A DNA stretch of 64,000 nt from an uncultured Bryobacteraceae bacterium (GTDB lineage Bacteria > Acidobacteriota > Terriglobia > Bryobacterales > Bryobacteraceae): NCBI GenBank assembly GCA_937924525.1, contig CALDSU010000014.1:310001-374000 (forward strand). The letters are read 5' to 3'. Shown piece by piece: positions 9,506-19,210 of the stretch. A model generated the notes under the pieces. The model was given only the letters and a program-made list of their open reading frames with translations, was not told the origin of the DNA and searched no databases. A program made the position numbers and the translations under genes. Every line of letters begins with the position of its first letter. Positions within the stretch are counted from its first letter, which is position 1.

Positions 9506-10495
9506 TCAGACCTCGATACTCACGATCTTCTTCATCACCAGATAACCGATGATCTGCAACCCGACACAAAACCCCGCCATGATGTGCCCCATCTCATCGC
9601 GGATGAAGAACGAAATGTAGTCCGGGTTGCTCATGAACATCAGCACCGCCACCGCCATGGGGATGCACGTCAACGCCGTCGCGGTGAGCTTGCCATGCGC
9701 GCTCAGCGCCCGGATGCGCCCGCGCAGCTTGAAGCGCTCCCGGATCAGGTAGGCGAGCTTGTCCAGCAATTCCGCCAAGTTGCCGCCGGTCCGTTTTTGC
9801 AGCAACACCGCCGAGACGAAAAACTGCACTTCTAGCAAAGGGACCCGTTTGGCCAGGTTCTGGAGCGCCAAGTCCAAGGGCAGTCCCAAGTTCTGCTCAT
9901 CAAACGTACGGCGGTATTCGCCCGCCAGCGGCTCGGCGAACTCGCGATGGATCATCTCCAGCGACACCGAAAAGGCGTGTCCGGCCCGCATGGAACGGGC
10001 GATAAACTCCAGGCTGTCCGGAAACTGCTCCTCGAAACGGCGCAATCGCCGGTTGGCCTGGCTCTGCACGTAGACAAACGGCAACGAGAACGCCGCGATC
10101 GCGGCCAGGAGCGCGAAATTGTCGAGGGGCGGCGGCAGGAGAAAATACACGAAGTTGAAGCCCAGCAGCGCGAGAAACAGGGCTGTCTGCACCAGCCCGC
10201 TCGCGGTCCAGCGCAGGCCGGCGCGGTCGATCATCCCCTGCACCCGCTCGGCGAGTTCCAGCCGCTTGAGCAACTTCACCGAGAGGCTGGTTTGCGGCTC
10301 GTCGGATTTCATCAGGGCGGGTTCGCCCTCCGGTTCCCCTTTCTTCCCCTTCTTCGACTTTTTCGCATCGGGCCGTCCGAGCAGCCGGTCCCGGACCTTC
10401 TCGGCTTCCGCGCCGCCGGATGCGGCGCCGAAGACGTTGAACAGGAGCAAGGAGCCCGCCAGCACAATCACAAAGAGCAGCACCGTGAACAACAT
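9506..10495 (-). CDS. tadB: TadB, inner-membrane platform protein of the Tad system
   Basis: A 329-residue protein with an N-terminal membrane helix (MLFTVLLFVIVLAGSLLLF), a charged linker rich in Lys/Glu (DAKKSKKGKKGEPEGEP), a helix pair near residues 100-145, the T2SSF helical domain (SMRAGHAFSVSLEMIHREF, LLQKRTGGNLAELLDKLAY), and C-terminal helices. The motif RTGGNLAELLD is typical of TadB. It follows tadA by 11 bases and runs directly into tadC. GGGGG lies 6 bases before the ATG. The poly-Lys linker is unusual but looks like low-complexity drift. Confidence 0.9.
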   Translation of the reverse strand: MLFTVLLFVIVLAGSLLLFNVFGAASGGAEAEKVRDRLLGRPDAKKSKKGKKGEPEGEPALMKSDEPQTSLSVKLLKRLELAERVQGMIDRAGLRWTASGLVQTALFLALLGFNFVYFLLPPPLDNFALLAAIAAFSLPFVYVQSQANRRLRRFEEQFPDSLEFIARSMRAGHAFSVSLEMIHREFAEPLAGEYRRTFDEQNLGLPLDLALQNLAKRVPLLEVQFFVSAVLLQKRTGGNLAELLDKLAYLIRERFKLRGRIRALSAHGKLTATALTCIPMAVAVLMFMSNPDYISFFIRDEMGHIMAGFCVGLQIIGYLVMKKIVSIEV

Positions 10496-10506
10496 GAACG
10501 CCCCCT

Positions 10507-11859
10507 CTAGATATCCACCACCTGATCGAACAAGTCGGCGGGCAGCCGGATTCCGGCCGCCAGCAGACGCTCATAAAACTTCGGCCGAATGCCGGTCGCG
10601 GCGAAGCGCCCCAGCACTTTCCCCTCCGGCGAGACGCCTCGCTTTTCGAAGACGAAGATGTCCTGCAACGTCACGATCTCGCCTTCCATCCCCGTGACCT
10701 CGGTGATATTGATCACCCGCCGGGATCCGTCGGACAGGCGCGCCGCCTGCACCAGCACCTGCACCGCGCTGGCGATCTGCTGCCGGATCGAGACCAGTTG
10801 CATGTTGGCGTTGGCCAGCGAAACCATCACCTCGAGCCGGGAGATGGCGTCGCGCGGGGAGTTGGCGTGCACGGTGGTCAGCGACCCGTCGTGACCGGTG
10901 TTCATGGCCTGCAACATGTCCAGCGCTTCCTCGCCGCGGACTTCGCCCACCACGATCCGGTCCGGACGCATCCGCAAGGCGTTCACCAGCAGTTGGCGCT
11001 GCTTCACCGCCCCGTGCCCCTCCAGGTTGGCCGGGCGGGTCTCCAGGCGCGCCAGATGCGGCTGCTTCAACTGCAACTCGGCCGCGTCCTCAATGGTCAC
11101 AATCCGTTCCTTGGGCGAGATGAACGATGAGAGGGAGTTGAGCAGCGTCGTTTTGCCGGCGCCGGTGCCGCCCACGATGACGATGTTCAGCTTCGCCTTC
11201 ACCGACGCTTCCAGCAGTTCCATCATGCCGGCGGTCAAGGCGAGTTTTTCCACCAGGTCCTGCGGCCCCAGCTTGTCGGTGCCGAAACGGCGGATGGACA
11301 GCAGCGGGCCGTCCACCGCCAGCGGAGGAATCACCGCGTTCACACGGCTGCCGTCCGTCAGGCGCGCATCCACCATCGGCGTGGATTCGTCGACGCGGCG
11401 TCCCACCTGGGAGACGATCTTGTCGATAATCCGGAGCAGGTGCGCGTCGTCGCGAAACCGCACCGAAGTCAGTTCCAGCAGGCCTTTTCTCTCGATGTAG
11501 ACCTGCTTGTGCGTGTTGACGAGAATGTCGGAGATCGACGGATCCTGCAGCAGGGGTTCGAGGGGGCCCAGCCCGAACACTTCGTCAAGCACTTCTTCGC
11601 TGATCTGCTGCTTTTCGATCGAGCTCAACAGGGTCGGTTCCTGGTCGATCAGCGAGATCACGGCCTGGCGCACCTCGCTGCGCACGCGCTGGTTGTCGAT
11701 GGTGGCCAGCGCTTCCAGGTTGATCTTGTCGAGCAGCTTGCGGTGGAGGGTGAACTTCAGCTCCTGGTACTCCGGCTTCAAAGCCGCCTTGGGACGGCCC
11801 GCGTTCCGGAGCAAGCGCTGGTCCCAAGTCAGTTCCTGTCTGGTTTCGGTGTTGATCAT
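10507..11859 (-). CDS. tadA: TadA/CpaF, secretion ATPase
   Basis: A 450-residue PilT/VirB11-like ATPase of the CpaF family. Visible elements: an N-terminal helical region; the family segment [40 protein letters not shown]; Walker A in [15 protein letters not shown]; the Asp/Glu box ([12 protein letters not shown]); a Walker B/His-box region ([19 protein letters not shown]) and [15 protein letters not shown]. These are all the motifs needed for a working hexameric ATPase powering Tad assembly at the cytoplasmic face. It has the long CpaF-type N-terminus rather than the short PilT form. AAGGGGAAAGC precedes the ATG. Confidence 0.93.
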   Translation of the reverse strand: MINTETRQELTWDQRLLRNAGRPKAALKPEYQELKFTLHRKLLDKINLEALATIDNQRVRSEVRQAVISLIDQEPTLLSSIEKQQISEEVLDEVFGLGPLEPLLQDPSISDILVNTHKQVYIERKGLLELTSVRFRDDAHLLRIIDKIVSQVGRRVDESTPMVDARLTDGSRVNAVIPPLAVDGPLLSIRRFGTDKLGPQDLVEKLALTAGMMELLEASVKAKLNIVIVGGTGAGKTTLLNSLSSFISPKERIVTIEDAAELQLKQPHLARLETRPANLEGHGAVKQRQLLVNALRMRPDRIVVGEVRGEEALDMLQAMNTGHDGSLTTVHANSPRDAISRLEVMVSLANANMQLVSIRQQIASAVQVLVQAARLSDGSRRVINITEVTGMEGEIVTLQDIFVFEKRGVSPEGKVLGRFAATGIRPKFYERLLAAGIRLPADLFDQVVDI

Positions 11860-11893
11860 GCTTTCCCCTTCGTCCGTTCTCGTCCATCCGCGC

Positions 11894-13078
11894 TCAGTTC
11901 AGCAGGGACCCGGTGCGGCGGGTGGCCGGCTGCGGCCGGCCCGCCAATTGCGTCACAAATTCCTCAATGGTGCGCCCCAGCGGCGTTTTCGCGCCCAGGG
12001 GCTGCCCGACGGTCAACCCCTTGTGCAACGACAGATAGTCGTTCGGGAACGTCCGGTAGACGGGCGCCCCAAAGATCTTCGCCATGTCCTCGCTCGAAAT
12101 GGTGTCCTGCTTCCCCAGCCGGTTCACCAGCACCCGGTACCGCTCCTGCCCGATCCCCAGCCGCGCCAGATGCTGGATGGCCTTCCGGGTCAGGTGCAGG
12201 CTCGGCAATTCCGCCGTGCATACCAGATACGCCTCGTCAGAGGCCGACAAGGTCACCAGGCTGAGCTTCTCAAACACGTTGGGCAGGTCGGCCACCACGT
12301 AGTCATACAGGGTGCGGGTGTACTCGATGAAGCCGTGAATCTGTTCGGGTTCGATCACGACGCTCTTGGGCACGTCCGGCGCGGGCAGCACATCCACCCC
12401 GTCGGCGTTGACCACCAACGCCGCCCAATCCGGCGCTTCTCCCCGTTCCATCTGGGCCAGCGCGTCCGCCAGCGAGTACCAGTGACTGAGCTTGAAGAAG
12501 AAGCCGATGGTGCCGCCCCACAGGTCGAAGTCGGCCAGCAGCACCCGCTTGCCGGAGGAGCGCTGAAGCGTGTAGGCGGCCTGCGCGGCCACGGTGGAAG
12601 CGCCCGACCCCGCCTTGGTGCTGGCGAACGCGATCAGCCGGCCGCGCTCCTGTTCGCCGCGGGCCTGCGGGGTCCGCTTCTTCGCAATCCGCCCGATCGC
12701 CTCCCGCTGGATCTCCAGGTCGAACGGCGCGAACAGGAACTCGGCCGCGCCGGCGCGCAAAGCGGTCAGAATCGATTCCGTATCGTTGAACCGGTGCAGG
12801 CCGACAACAAACACCGGCGGCCGCAAAGCGGCGGCGAACTCGATCAACTCGGAGGCCTTTTGCAGATCGGTCGCCAGGTCCACGAAAACCATGTCCGGCC
12901 GCAGTTGCCGGAGCCGAATGTCGAACGCCTGAATGGACGGATAGCTCTTCAGCTCCGCCAGCAGATGGAAACTCCGGACCGCGCTCTGCGTGGCCAGAAA
13001 TTGGGCCGCCAGCTCGCGGTCTGGCGCGATCATCATCGCCGTCATTTCCGGCTGGCGGGCGCTGCGCGTCTCCGTCAC
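11894..13078 (-). CDS. cpaE: CpaE/TadZ, MinD-like localisation factor of the Tad system
   Basis: A 394-residue protein with a receiver-like N-terminal domain (residues ~12-130, [11 protein letters not shown]) and a MinD/ParA-like ATPase domain. The deviant Walker A reads [10 protein letters not shown]: the signature Lys is present but the second Lys of KGGxGK[ST] is replaced by Ala, as often in CpaE/TadZ proteins. [10 protein letters not shown] and [11 protein letters not shown] are the other ATPase motifs. CpaE/TadZ places the Tad machine at a pole. The start codon is GTG at 13078, supported by GGAGG 8 bases upstream. It sits between the secretin and ATPase genes. Confidence 0.88.
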   Translation of the reverse strand: MTETRSARQPEMTAMMIAPDRELAAQFLATQSAVRSFHLLAELKSYPSIQAFDIRLRQLRPDMVFVDLATDLQKASELIEFAAALRPPVFVVGLHRFNDTESILTALRAGAAEFLFAPFDLEIQREAIGRIAKKRTPQARGEQERGRLIAFASTKAGSGASTVAAQAAYTLQRSSGKRVLLADFDLWGGTIGFFFKLSHWYSLADALAQMERGEAPDWAALVVNADGVDVLPAPDVPKSVVIEPEQIHGFIEYTRTLYDYVVADLPNVFEKLSLVTLSASDEAYLVCTAELPSLHLTRKAIQHLARLGIGQERYRVLVNRLGKQDTISSEDMAKIFGAPVYRTFPNDYLSLHKGLTVGQPLGAKTPLGRTIEEFVTQLAGRPQPATRRTGSLLN

Positions 13079-13103
13079 GTGGTTTCCTCCGTAGCCTCTC
13101 CGG

Positions 13104-14510
13104 TCAGTTGCGCTTCGACTTGTCCGGGCTGCCCTTCATGGCGTCTTCGTGCTCTTTCTGGCCCGCCACTACCCCCTCCAAGGCGGCCGGGATGCCCGGG
13201 TTGGGCATATCCTGGCTGGGACGCGGGTCGCCGGGCTGGAGCGGATTCACAATCTCGGGCGTGACCAGCACGATCAGCTCGGTCTTGGTTTTCTCCTTGT
13301 TGTAGCTGCGGAAGAGCTGGCCCAGCACGGGGATCGAAGAGAGGCCGGGAATCCGGAACAGGATGTTCCGCACGCGGTCGTCCAGCAGGCCGCCGATCAC
13401 AAAGCTCTGCCCGGGGCCCAGCTCCACGTCGGTCTCGGCTCTGCGCGTCGACAAGGCGGGGATGGTGAACCCCTGGAACGTGACGGCGTTGGCGATGTCG
13501 ATGGTGGACAGTTCGCTCCGCACGTGCATTTTGATCGTGTTGTGCTCGGTGGTGTTCGGGGTGAAGGTAAGCCGGATGCCATACTCGCGGAACTGAATCG
13601 TGACCGCGCCGGCGTTCGACCCGCCCTGCAACACGGGAATGGGAAACTCGCCGCCCGCCAGGAAGCTGGCTTCCTTGCCATTGGTGGTGACCAGATTGGG
13701 TTCCGCCAGGATCTGCAAGACGTTCTGGACCCGCAGGGCCTGGATGGTCGCGCCCAGGTTCAGATCCGGCCGCCAAGCGAACAGGTTCAGGGTGTCGGTC
13801 AGGTTGAAGTTGCTCTGCGTGCCGGCCACCTGGCCCCCGATGATGCCGTTCACCTCGGTCGCCCGCGGCGCGCGGAACTGGCCCGTCGTGGTGACCCCCG
13901 GCGTGTTCGCCGCCCCGGTTGAGAACAGATTGATGCCCAGCGTTTCGGCTCGCACGCGATTGAGCTCGGCGAACCGCACCCGCAGCAGAATCTGCTTGTC
14001 CACGCCGGGGGAGACGACCCGCACATTGTTGACCACACTCTTGACGAACGGCGCCAGCAGCGCGGCCGCCCGCTCGGCCACCGCCGCATTGGTGACCTGT
14101 CCGTTGATCGAAGCGGTGTCTTTGGCCACCTTGACCGTCAGCTTCTCGTCCGGAAACGTTTCCTTCAAGATGCGGTCGAGCGGCTCTCCGTTGGTCTCGA
14201 CGGTGATCGCAAAGAAGGAGCGTTCGCCGGCCTTCGACCACACCACCACGGTCGAATGCCCGAAAGCCTTCGCGTTCAGCAGAATTTCCCGCGCCGTGAT
14301 CGGCACCGCGTCCACGACATCGGGATTGCTGGTGGAGATGCGGCCGATATCGGACGGGTAGTCGATCACCACGCTCTTCCCCACGGTCAGACGCAGTTCC
14401 TGGGTGGCCGACTGCGCCCACAGGGCGGGCGCGGCCCCGCCTACCACGACGGCCGCCCAGGGGGCGAGACGGCGCGCGAACTGCTTGCATAGAAGGAGAA
14501 GCTTGCTCAT
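13104..14510 (-). CDS. cpaC: CpaC/RcpA, outer-membrane secretin of the Tad system
   Basis: 468 residues from MSKLLLLCKQFARRL (ATG at 14510), chosen because a signal peptide follows directly and AAAGG lies ~10 bases upstream; a longer in-frame start at 14555 is unlikely. An N-terminal BON/RcpA-type region (TQELRLTVGKSVVIDYPSDI, ISTSNPDVVDA) is followed by a secretin domain with NVLQILAEPNLVTTNGKEA, FLAGGEFPIPV, and the C-terminal channel motif (GQSFVIGGLLDDRV, IPGLSSIPVLGQLF). It forms the outer-membrane ring through which the fibre passes. Gap to cpaE is 25 bases. Confidence 0.92.
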   Translation of the reverse strand: MSKLLLLCKQFARRLAPWAAVVVGGAAPALWAQSATQELRLTVGKSVVIDYPSDIGRISTSNPDVVDAVPITAREILLNAKAFGHSTVVVWSKAGERSFFAITVETNGEPLDRILKETFPDEKLTVKVAKDTASINGQVTNAAVAERAAALLAPFVKSVVNNVRVVSPGVDKQILLRVRFAELNRVRAETLGINLFSTGAANTPGVTTTGQFRAPRATEVNGIIGGQVAGTQSNFNLTDTLNLFAWRPDLNLGATIQALRVQNVLQILAEPNLVTTNGKEASFLAGGEFPIPVLQGGSNAGAVTIQFREYGIRLTFTPNTTEHNTIKMHVRSELSTIDIANAVTFQGFTIPALSTRRAETDVELGPGQSFVIGGLLDDRVRNILFRIPGLSSIPVLGQLFRSYNKEKTKTELIVLVTPEIVNPLQPGDPRPSQDMPNPGIPAALEGVVAGQKEHEDAMKGSPDKSKRN

Positions 14511-14586
14511 TGCCACATGCCTTTCCGTCGATCGGATCATCGAGTGGAACCCCAATCCGGGGCGGCGGGCCGCCCCTCCGCGGCGC

Positions 14587-15459
14587 TCACTGCGCCTGCC
14601 TCATGCCCACGACCTCAACTGATTTCTGATTCCCGCGAATCATGATGATCTCGTCGGGGACCACCACGGGCGCCGGCGGCGGGGGCGGCGGCGCGGCCTC
14701 CTGCACCGGGCGGGGAGCCCGCGGGGCGGCCGCGGCGGCCAACATGGGGCGCTTCCGCATCCCGTACAGTTCGGCCACCTGCTTGCCAGGAGTCTGCTGG
14801 ATCTCCTGGTCGACGGCGTTGCGGAGAACCAGTTGAATCTTTCCTTCGTTGCCCGCCAGCGTCAGCACTTCGGCCTGTTCCGGCGTCACCAGCAGGCTCA
14901 CCACGGTGGCGTTGATCGCCCCGCCGCGGGAATCCGGCTGCGTTTGCTGGTTGGCGGAAAGGACCGTAATGTTCTGCAGGACCGTCGTGGTGACCGATTC
15001 GTTGTCCGAGTTCGGCGGCCGGCCGGTGACCAGCACGTCCACACGCATGCCGGGCAGCACAAAGCCTGCCACGCCGACGACCTCATTCACGCGCACCGCC
15101 ACCGCCCGCATCCCCGGCGGAATCACCGTGGCCAGGCCCAACCCGCTGCCCCGCGGCGCCAGGCGCTGCTCCACTACGGGTTCGTCGGGCAGGATGTTGC
15201 TCACCACCGGGCGGTCGAGCACATCGTTCGGGTTCGAGAACGCGGTTTTCGGAAACAGGTTTTCCGGCACCTTGATGACTTTGACCTGGGTCGGCTTGAT
15301 CTGCACGCCCAGAGACAAAGCCTCGGCGGCCACCACCAGATCCTTCATCGCGACCTGCGGTTTCGCCTGCGCCTTCTTCGTGATCTGGTAGAAGACGCCC
15401 GCGACCACCAGAGCAAGCACGACACTCATGCCCAATACCGTCAAGAACCTGCGGTCCAT
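14587..15459 (-). CDS. cpaB: CpaB/RcpC, periplasmic Tad assembly protein with SAF domain
   Basis: A 290-residue protein. It has an N-terminal membrane anchor (VLGMSVVLALVVAGVFYQI), a SAF domain (VAMKDLVVAAEALSLGVQIK) and the RcpC/CpaB core (VIPPGMRAVAVRVNEVVGVA, GFVLPGMRVDVLVTG, SLLVTPEQAEVLTLAGNEG). A Pro-rich low-complexity tail around residues 255-268 (PPPPPPAP) precedes a short ending. CpaB stabilises or aligns the secretin in the periplasm. The gene order cpaA-cpaB-cpaC matches classical Tad loci. AAGGGG lies upstream of the ATG. Confidence 0.88.
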   Translation of the reverse strand: MDRRFLTVLGMSVVLALVVAGVFYQITKKAQAKPQVAMKDLVVAAEALSLGVQIKPTQVKVIKVPENLFPKTAFSNPNDVLDRPVVSNILPDEPVVEQRLAPRGSGLGLATVIPPGMRAVAVRVNEVVGVAGFVLPGMRVDVLVTGRPPNSDNESVTTTVLQNITVLSANQQTQPDSRGGAINATVVSLLVTPEQAEVLTLAGNEGKIQLVLRNAVDQEIQQTPGKQVAELYGMRKRPMLAAAAAPRAPRPVQEAAPPPPPPAPVVVPDEIIMIRGNQKSVEVVGMRQAQ

Positions 15460-15475
15460 AACGCAATTCCCCTTC

Positions 15476-15946
15476 CTACAATTCGTTCACCATCGCCAGC
15501 CATGCTCCAGCAGTGATCGCCGGCGCGTAAGGCATAAACTTTTCTTCGTCCGGGCCCGGCGGACCCTCGCCGCGGCTGGCTCGCCAGCGCCGCCGCACCC
15601 GCTGCCAGGCCAGATACCACAGGGCGAAGACCCCTCCCGCCAGCGCCGCCAGCAACGCCGCCGTCCAGATCAGACCCGAGCCGAGGAGAGCACCGAAACC
15701 CGCCATCAGCTTGATGTCGCCCCCGCCCATGCCCCCCAGCAGATAGAAAGCGAGGAAAACACCGGCGCCGATCGCCATGCCGGCGCCCGCCTGCCAGAGG
15801 CCGGACCAGCCGTTGGCCCAGCAATGGATAGCCAGCCCGCACAGCACCGCACCCACGGTGGTCCAATTCGAAATGGTGCGCGACCGCAGATCTTCGGCTA
15901 CCGCCGCCACTCCCACCGCCAGAACTGCGTAAGTTCTTAAATCCAT
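15476..15946 (-). CDS. cpaA: CpaA/TadV, type IV prepilin peptidase
   Basis: 156 residues from MDLRTYAVLAVGV (ATG at 15946); a longer in-frame start (15997) would put a polar stretch before the first helix and is less likely. Both catalytic aspartates of the A24 prepilin peptidases are present: Asp19 in AEDLRSRTISN and Asp77 in GGMGGGDIKLMAG (the GxGDxKL motif). Several membrane helices follow. The long N-methyltransferase half of PilD is missing, as normal for CpaA/TadV. It should cleave the leader of Flp-type pilins and pseudopilins, none of which are encoded in this window. Confidence 0.88.
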   Translation of the reverse strand: MDLRTYAVLAVGVAAVAEDLRSRTISNWTTVGAVLCGLAIHCWANGWSGLWQAGAGMAIGAGVFLAFYLLGGMGGGDIKLMAGFGALLGSGLIWTAALLAALAGGVFALWYLAWQRVRRRWRASRGEGPPGPDEEKFMPYAPAITAGAWLAMVNEL

Positions 15947-16002
15947 TGCTTCGGCTGCTTTTCTGGCCAGTACCGAGGTACCGGCTGCGTCAGGCAAATC
16001 TA

Positions 16003-17616
16003 TTATTCGACCGAATCGCCAACTTTCATTAGGGTCTTCCGGCGCTGAAATAGCAGCGTCCGGCCGTCATCGGCCACCAATCGCCACTCGGGCAAGAGCT
16101 TCAACGTTTCGGCCAGGGACCAGTTCACTGACAGCAGCGCCCAATCAAAGTCGTACCGCTCCAAGGTCTCCCGCCAAGGGTGCTTCCCGGCCAGTAACCG
16201 GGCCGCCTCGCGCTGGAATTCCGGCCCGTAGAAATCGCCACGCCCGTCGATAAATACTTTCAGGCGCGGATAGAAACGATAAATCAGATAGTCTCCGTAG
16301 TCATCGGAGGCCAGGATGCGCGGCGCCGCGCCCTCGGCAGGGGCGAGCGCCGATTCGTGCCGGCTGAGCAGCGCAAGAGGATACTTGGCCGCCGGAAAGT
16401 CCCGCGGCCAGGCCTGCCAAGGGGACCACCACAAAAAAAACAACAGCGCCAGCGGCCAAGGGCTCAGGCCCATCGGCTGGCGGCTGAAGTCCGCATCGAG
16501 TTGTCCCAGGATGGCCCCCGCCGACCGAGCCGGCCGGGAACGGCTCCACTCCCGCCAAAGCCACGTCACTTCCTCGGCAAGCAGCGGCGCGACTACCCAG
16601 CCAAACAGGCTCACGTGGCGAACGGAAGACAACGCCTGGTGCGCCCAAAACAGGATCAGCAGCGGCTCCACCACCCGCTTCCGGCGCAGGTAAAGGGCGA
16701 TCCACGCCAAGCTCATCATCAACAGAATTTCGAAGTGCCGGAACTGCGGGTCGCCCACGCGGGGCGGTTCGAACTCCTGGATCGCCTTCTGCCACCAGGC
16801 TCCCGTCGCAAAGAACTGCGTGACGTGGAGATGCAAGTTCCAGCCGTAGGGGTTGATCAGGCTGGCGGCGGCGCATCCGGCCGTCACCAGACCGTAGCGG
16901 CGCGCCCGCTCCAGCCCGCCAGTCAAGGAGCCAGCCTTCCAGACCTCCTCAAGAAACACGCCCAGCGCATAGATCCCCCCGCAAGCCACCACCGCCAGGA
17001 AGCCGCCGTGGAGATTGGTCCACAGGACGGTCAGCGGAATCAGCCACCAGAGCCCCGCGGAACGTTGCCGGCGGTCCCGTTCGAGCAGCCACAGCGCCAC
17101 CGGGAGCAGCAGGAACGTGAAGATGTGCGGCCGGGCAAGGAAGTGCACCCAGGCCGCGCCCCCCGCCGCCACGGTCAGCAAAAAGGCCGGGAAGAACTGG
17201 CTGCCCCGCCAGATCGCGTAGCGGAACACGAGCACCGCCGCCACCGTGAGCACGATGCCGGAAAGCAACACGACGCCCTTCAGATGAGCCGCTCCGTGGA
17301 CGGCGGAGAAGACGATCGCCGACAGCCACTCCCAGGCGAACCACGGAGCGCCCTCCTTGGAGAAGGAAAAGATATCGACCGCCGGAACGGAGCCCGTTTG
17401 CCGGATAAAATCGCCCGTTCGGATGTGAAAACCGGTGTCTCCGTCCGTGAGCAGCGCTTCCCATCCGGCGCCCGCCGCGAACGACCACACCAGGAAAGCT
17501 CCGAAAAAGAAATCCGTCACCGAAGGTGTCCACACGCGGCTCCAACCGGCCCGGGTTCGGGCGGCGGGAACCGTCGCGGCCTCTGGTTTTCTAGAACTCT
17601 GCGTGACGGTCGGCAT
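16003..17616 (-). CDS. multi-pass membrane protein, possible GT-C-like glycosyltransferase
   Basis: A 537-residue integral membrane protein with around ten hydrophobic segments (FFFGAFLVWSFAAGAGW, VVLLSGIVLTVAAVLVF, FTFLLLPVALWLL) and a soluble C-terminal part (ILASDDYGDYLIYRFYPRLK, FIDGRGDFYG). A DGDTGFHIRTGDFI motif sits in the first outer loop and RPHIFTF and WTNLHGGF further on. Acidic loop motifs and this layout recall GT-C glycosyltransferases such as the oligosaccharyl- or mannosyltransferase group, but I cannot name a family. It starts the minus-strand run that continues, after 56 bases, into cpaA, so it may be in the Tad operon; glycosylation of Tad pilins is one possible link. The 152 bases upstream (17617-17768) show no gene. 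Confidence 0.6.
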   Translation of the reverse strand: MPTVTQSSRKPEAATVPAARTRAGWSRVWTPSVTDFFFGAFLVWSFAAGAGWEALLTDGDTGFHIRTGDFIRQTGSVPAVDIFSFSKEGAPWFAWEWLSAIVFSAVHGAAHLKGVVLLSGIVLTVAAVLVFRYAIWRGSQFFPAFLLTVAAGGAAWVHFLARPHIFTFLLLPVALWLLERDRRQRSAGLWWLIPLTVLWTNLHGGFLAVVACGGIYALGVFLEEVWKAGSLTGGLERARRYGLVTAGCAAASLINPYGWNLHLHVTQFFATGAWWQKAIQEFEPPRVGDPQFRHFEILLMMSLAWIALYLRRKRVVEPLLILFWAHQALSSVRHVSLFGWVVAPLLAEEVTWLWREWSRSRPARSAGAILGQLDADFSRQPMGLSPWPLALLFFLWWSPWQAWPRDFPAAKYPLALLSRHESALAPAEGAAPRILASDDYGDYLIYRFYPRLKVFIDGRGDFYGPEFQREAARLLAGKHPWRETLERYDFDWALLSVNWSLAETLKLLPEWRLVADDGRTLLFQRRKTLMKVGDSVE

Positions 17617-17768
17617 ATCCGAACGGCCAGCGCCCTATGCCGGTCGTTCTAGTACGTACCACTTAATATCGGAGGACCTGAGCAAAACTTTAGCCGCCGC
17701 CCCGGGCGAAGGTCCGGCACGGCTAGGCGTCCGTCGCGGGTCGGGAAGGCAAGGAACGGGGCGTTTCG

Positions 17769-19205
17769 TTAACGCTGGAGCGGATCCTGCTCCCAAGGAG
17801 GCGTGGCGCTGAGCAGGCGTCCCAGGGCAGGGTCGAGCCGGTTCATCGCCTCTTTCATCTCCCAGGCGACCAGGCGGTAGCCAGGATGCCCCTTGACCCC
17901 GCTCCGCAAGCGGATGATGTATTCGGCTTCCGCGAAGTCCATCTTGAACAGAAAGCGCCCGCGCGCCGCAAACGGGAGCAGATACTGGTTGGCCGGGGAC
18001 GGAAGTCCGTCCACGGCGGCGAAGGCCAGCTCCAACTCCTGCCGGTAAAGGTCCGCGACCCCGGCCTCTTCCAGCAGCGGCGGCGTCTCGTATCCCAGCC
18101 GCGTCGAGTAATCCTGGCGGAACTGATGGCAGCGGCGGTGCCGGTGGAGGTCGCGGTAGGAGCCACAGTCCATGACTAGGTCGAAGACATACGGTCCCCC
18201 CCGAAATCCGCGCGGCAACTCGTCGCGCCGGCCCCGGCCGCGCAAGGCCACGTCAATGACTTCCGCCCGACGCGGACCGTTCCACTCGCACGCCAAGTCA
18301 TACAGTTCACGGTACGGGCGATCGGTGACCGGGTAGAGGAGGGTGGCGACCAGGTCGGCCTCCGCGCAGACGGGCTGGACCAAATCCACCCTTGCCGGAG
18401 GAGCGGCGGGTTCCCAGGCCGGAAGGTTTTGCGCCGCCCACGCCCGGAGGTCGCGCCGGGACGCGGCCAGGTACTCATCGGGATCCACGTACTTGGCCAG
18501 AGTCGGGGCCAAAGGCTGCGCTTCGTCCAACTCCGACCAGCGGCATTCGGGGACGTGCGCGCAGGCGTCCGCCATCTCCGCGCCCAGTTCGCGGATTTCG
18601 GCGAACTCGGACGCCTTCAGCCGGCGGATTTGTTTTTCCAGGGTGCGGATGCTGGTCACCTGGCCGACGTTGGTGGGGATGCCCCAAAAAAGCAGATAGC
18701 GCGCCACGTCGAACGCGCGGGCGGCCAGATTCCGGCGGTACGCCTCCGGTTTCATCCCGGGAGGGCAAGGGAGTTGCTCGGTCAGGCGAGCCTGCGCCTG
18801 CTGGTGCACCGTGCGGTAAGCATCCAGCAACCGCCCGGCGGTCTCGCGGTAGCGCGCCGCCTGCCCGGCGTCGAATTCCGGCGGGACCACCGTTCCCGCC
18901 TTCGAAAAATCCTGGTAGCGGGAGGACTTGGCCTGCCCGTCCCACAGCGGCTCGTCCTCGGCTTCGGCCGCCGCCAGTTCAGAAATGCCCTCGAGGCAGA
19001 GCACCAGGTGTCCCAGGTCCGCGATCGAAGCATGTCCGTATTGGAAGTAGTAACTGTCCAAAAAGGACTTCTCGTCGTGGCTCCGCACCCACGCGAGCGA
19101 CTGGCGGATCGAATCGGCTGAGCGGCTATAACGGGCGAGCGCGTAGGCGCATTTTTCCGGCGGCATGGGGCCCACGGCCACTACGCGCCGCGATTCCGAG
19201 GACAT
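17769..19205 (-). CDS. double-domain ThyX-like protein (FAD-dependent thymidylate synthase family, altered motifs)
   Basis: 478 residues from MSSESRRVVAVGPM (ATG at 19205). Two ThyX-like halves are visible. The N-half has FLDSYYFQYGHASIADLGHL...GISELAAAEAEDE...SSRYQDF, matching the GH.S..H...GxSR...S.RY pattern of ThyX but without its RHR. The C-half has CGSYRDLHRHRRCHQFRQDY, in which RHR (355-357) is kept but the following Ser of RHRxxS is His360. The dUMP-binding motif is therefore split between the halves. Canonical ThyX is ~220-250 residues, so this is about twice that. The position opposite dut and beside dcd fits dTMP synthesis, but activity is not assured. The start lies 22 bases from the divergent dut start. 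Confidence 0.75.
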   Translation of the reverse strand: MSSESRRVVAVGPMPPEKCAYALARYSRSADSIRQSLAWVRSHDEKSFLDSYYFQYGHASIADLGHLVLCLEGISELAAAEAEDEPLWDGQAKSSRYQDFSKAGTVVPPEFDAGQAARYRETAGRLLDAYRTVHQQAQARLTEQLPCPPGMKPEAYRRNLAARAFDVARYLLFWGIPTNVGQVTSIRTLEKQIRRLKASEFAEIRELGAEMADACAHVPECRWSELDEAQPLAPTLAKYVDPDEYLAASRRDLRAWAAQNLPAWEPAAPPARVDLVQPVCAEADLVATLLYPVTDRPYRELYDLACEWNGPRRAEVIDVALRGRGRRDELPRGFRGGPYVFDLVMDCGSYRDLHRHRRCHQFRQDYSTRLGYETPPLLEEAGVADLYRQELELAFAAVDGLPSPANQYLLPFAARGRFLFKMDFAEAEYIIRLRSGVKGHPGYRLVAWEMKEAMNRLDPALGRLLSATPPWEQDPLQR

Positions 19206-19210
19206 CAGTC

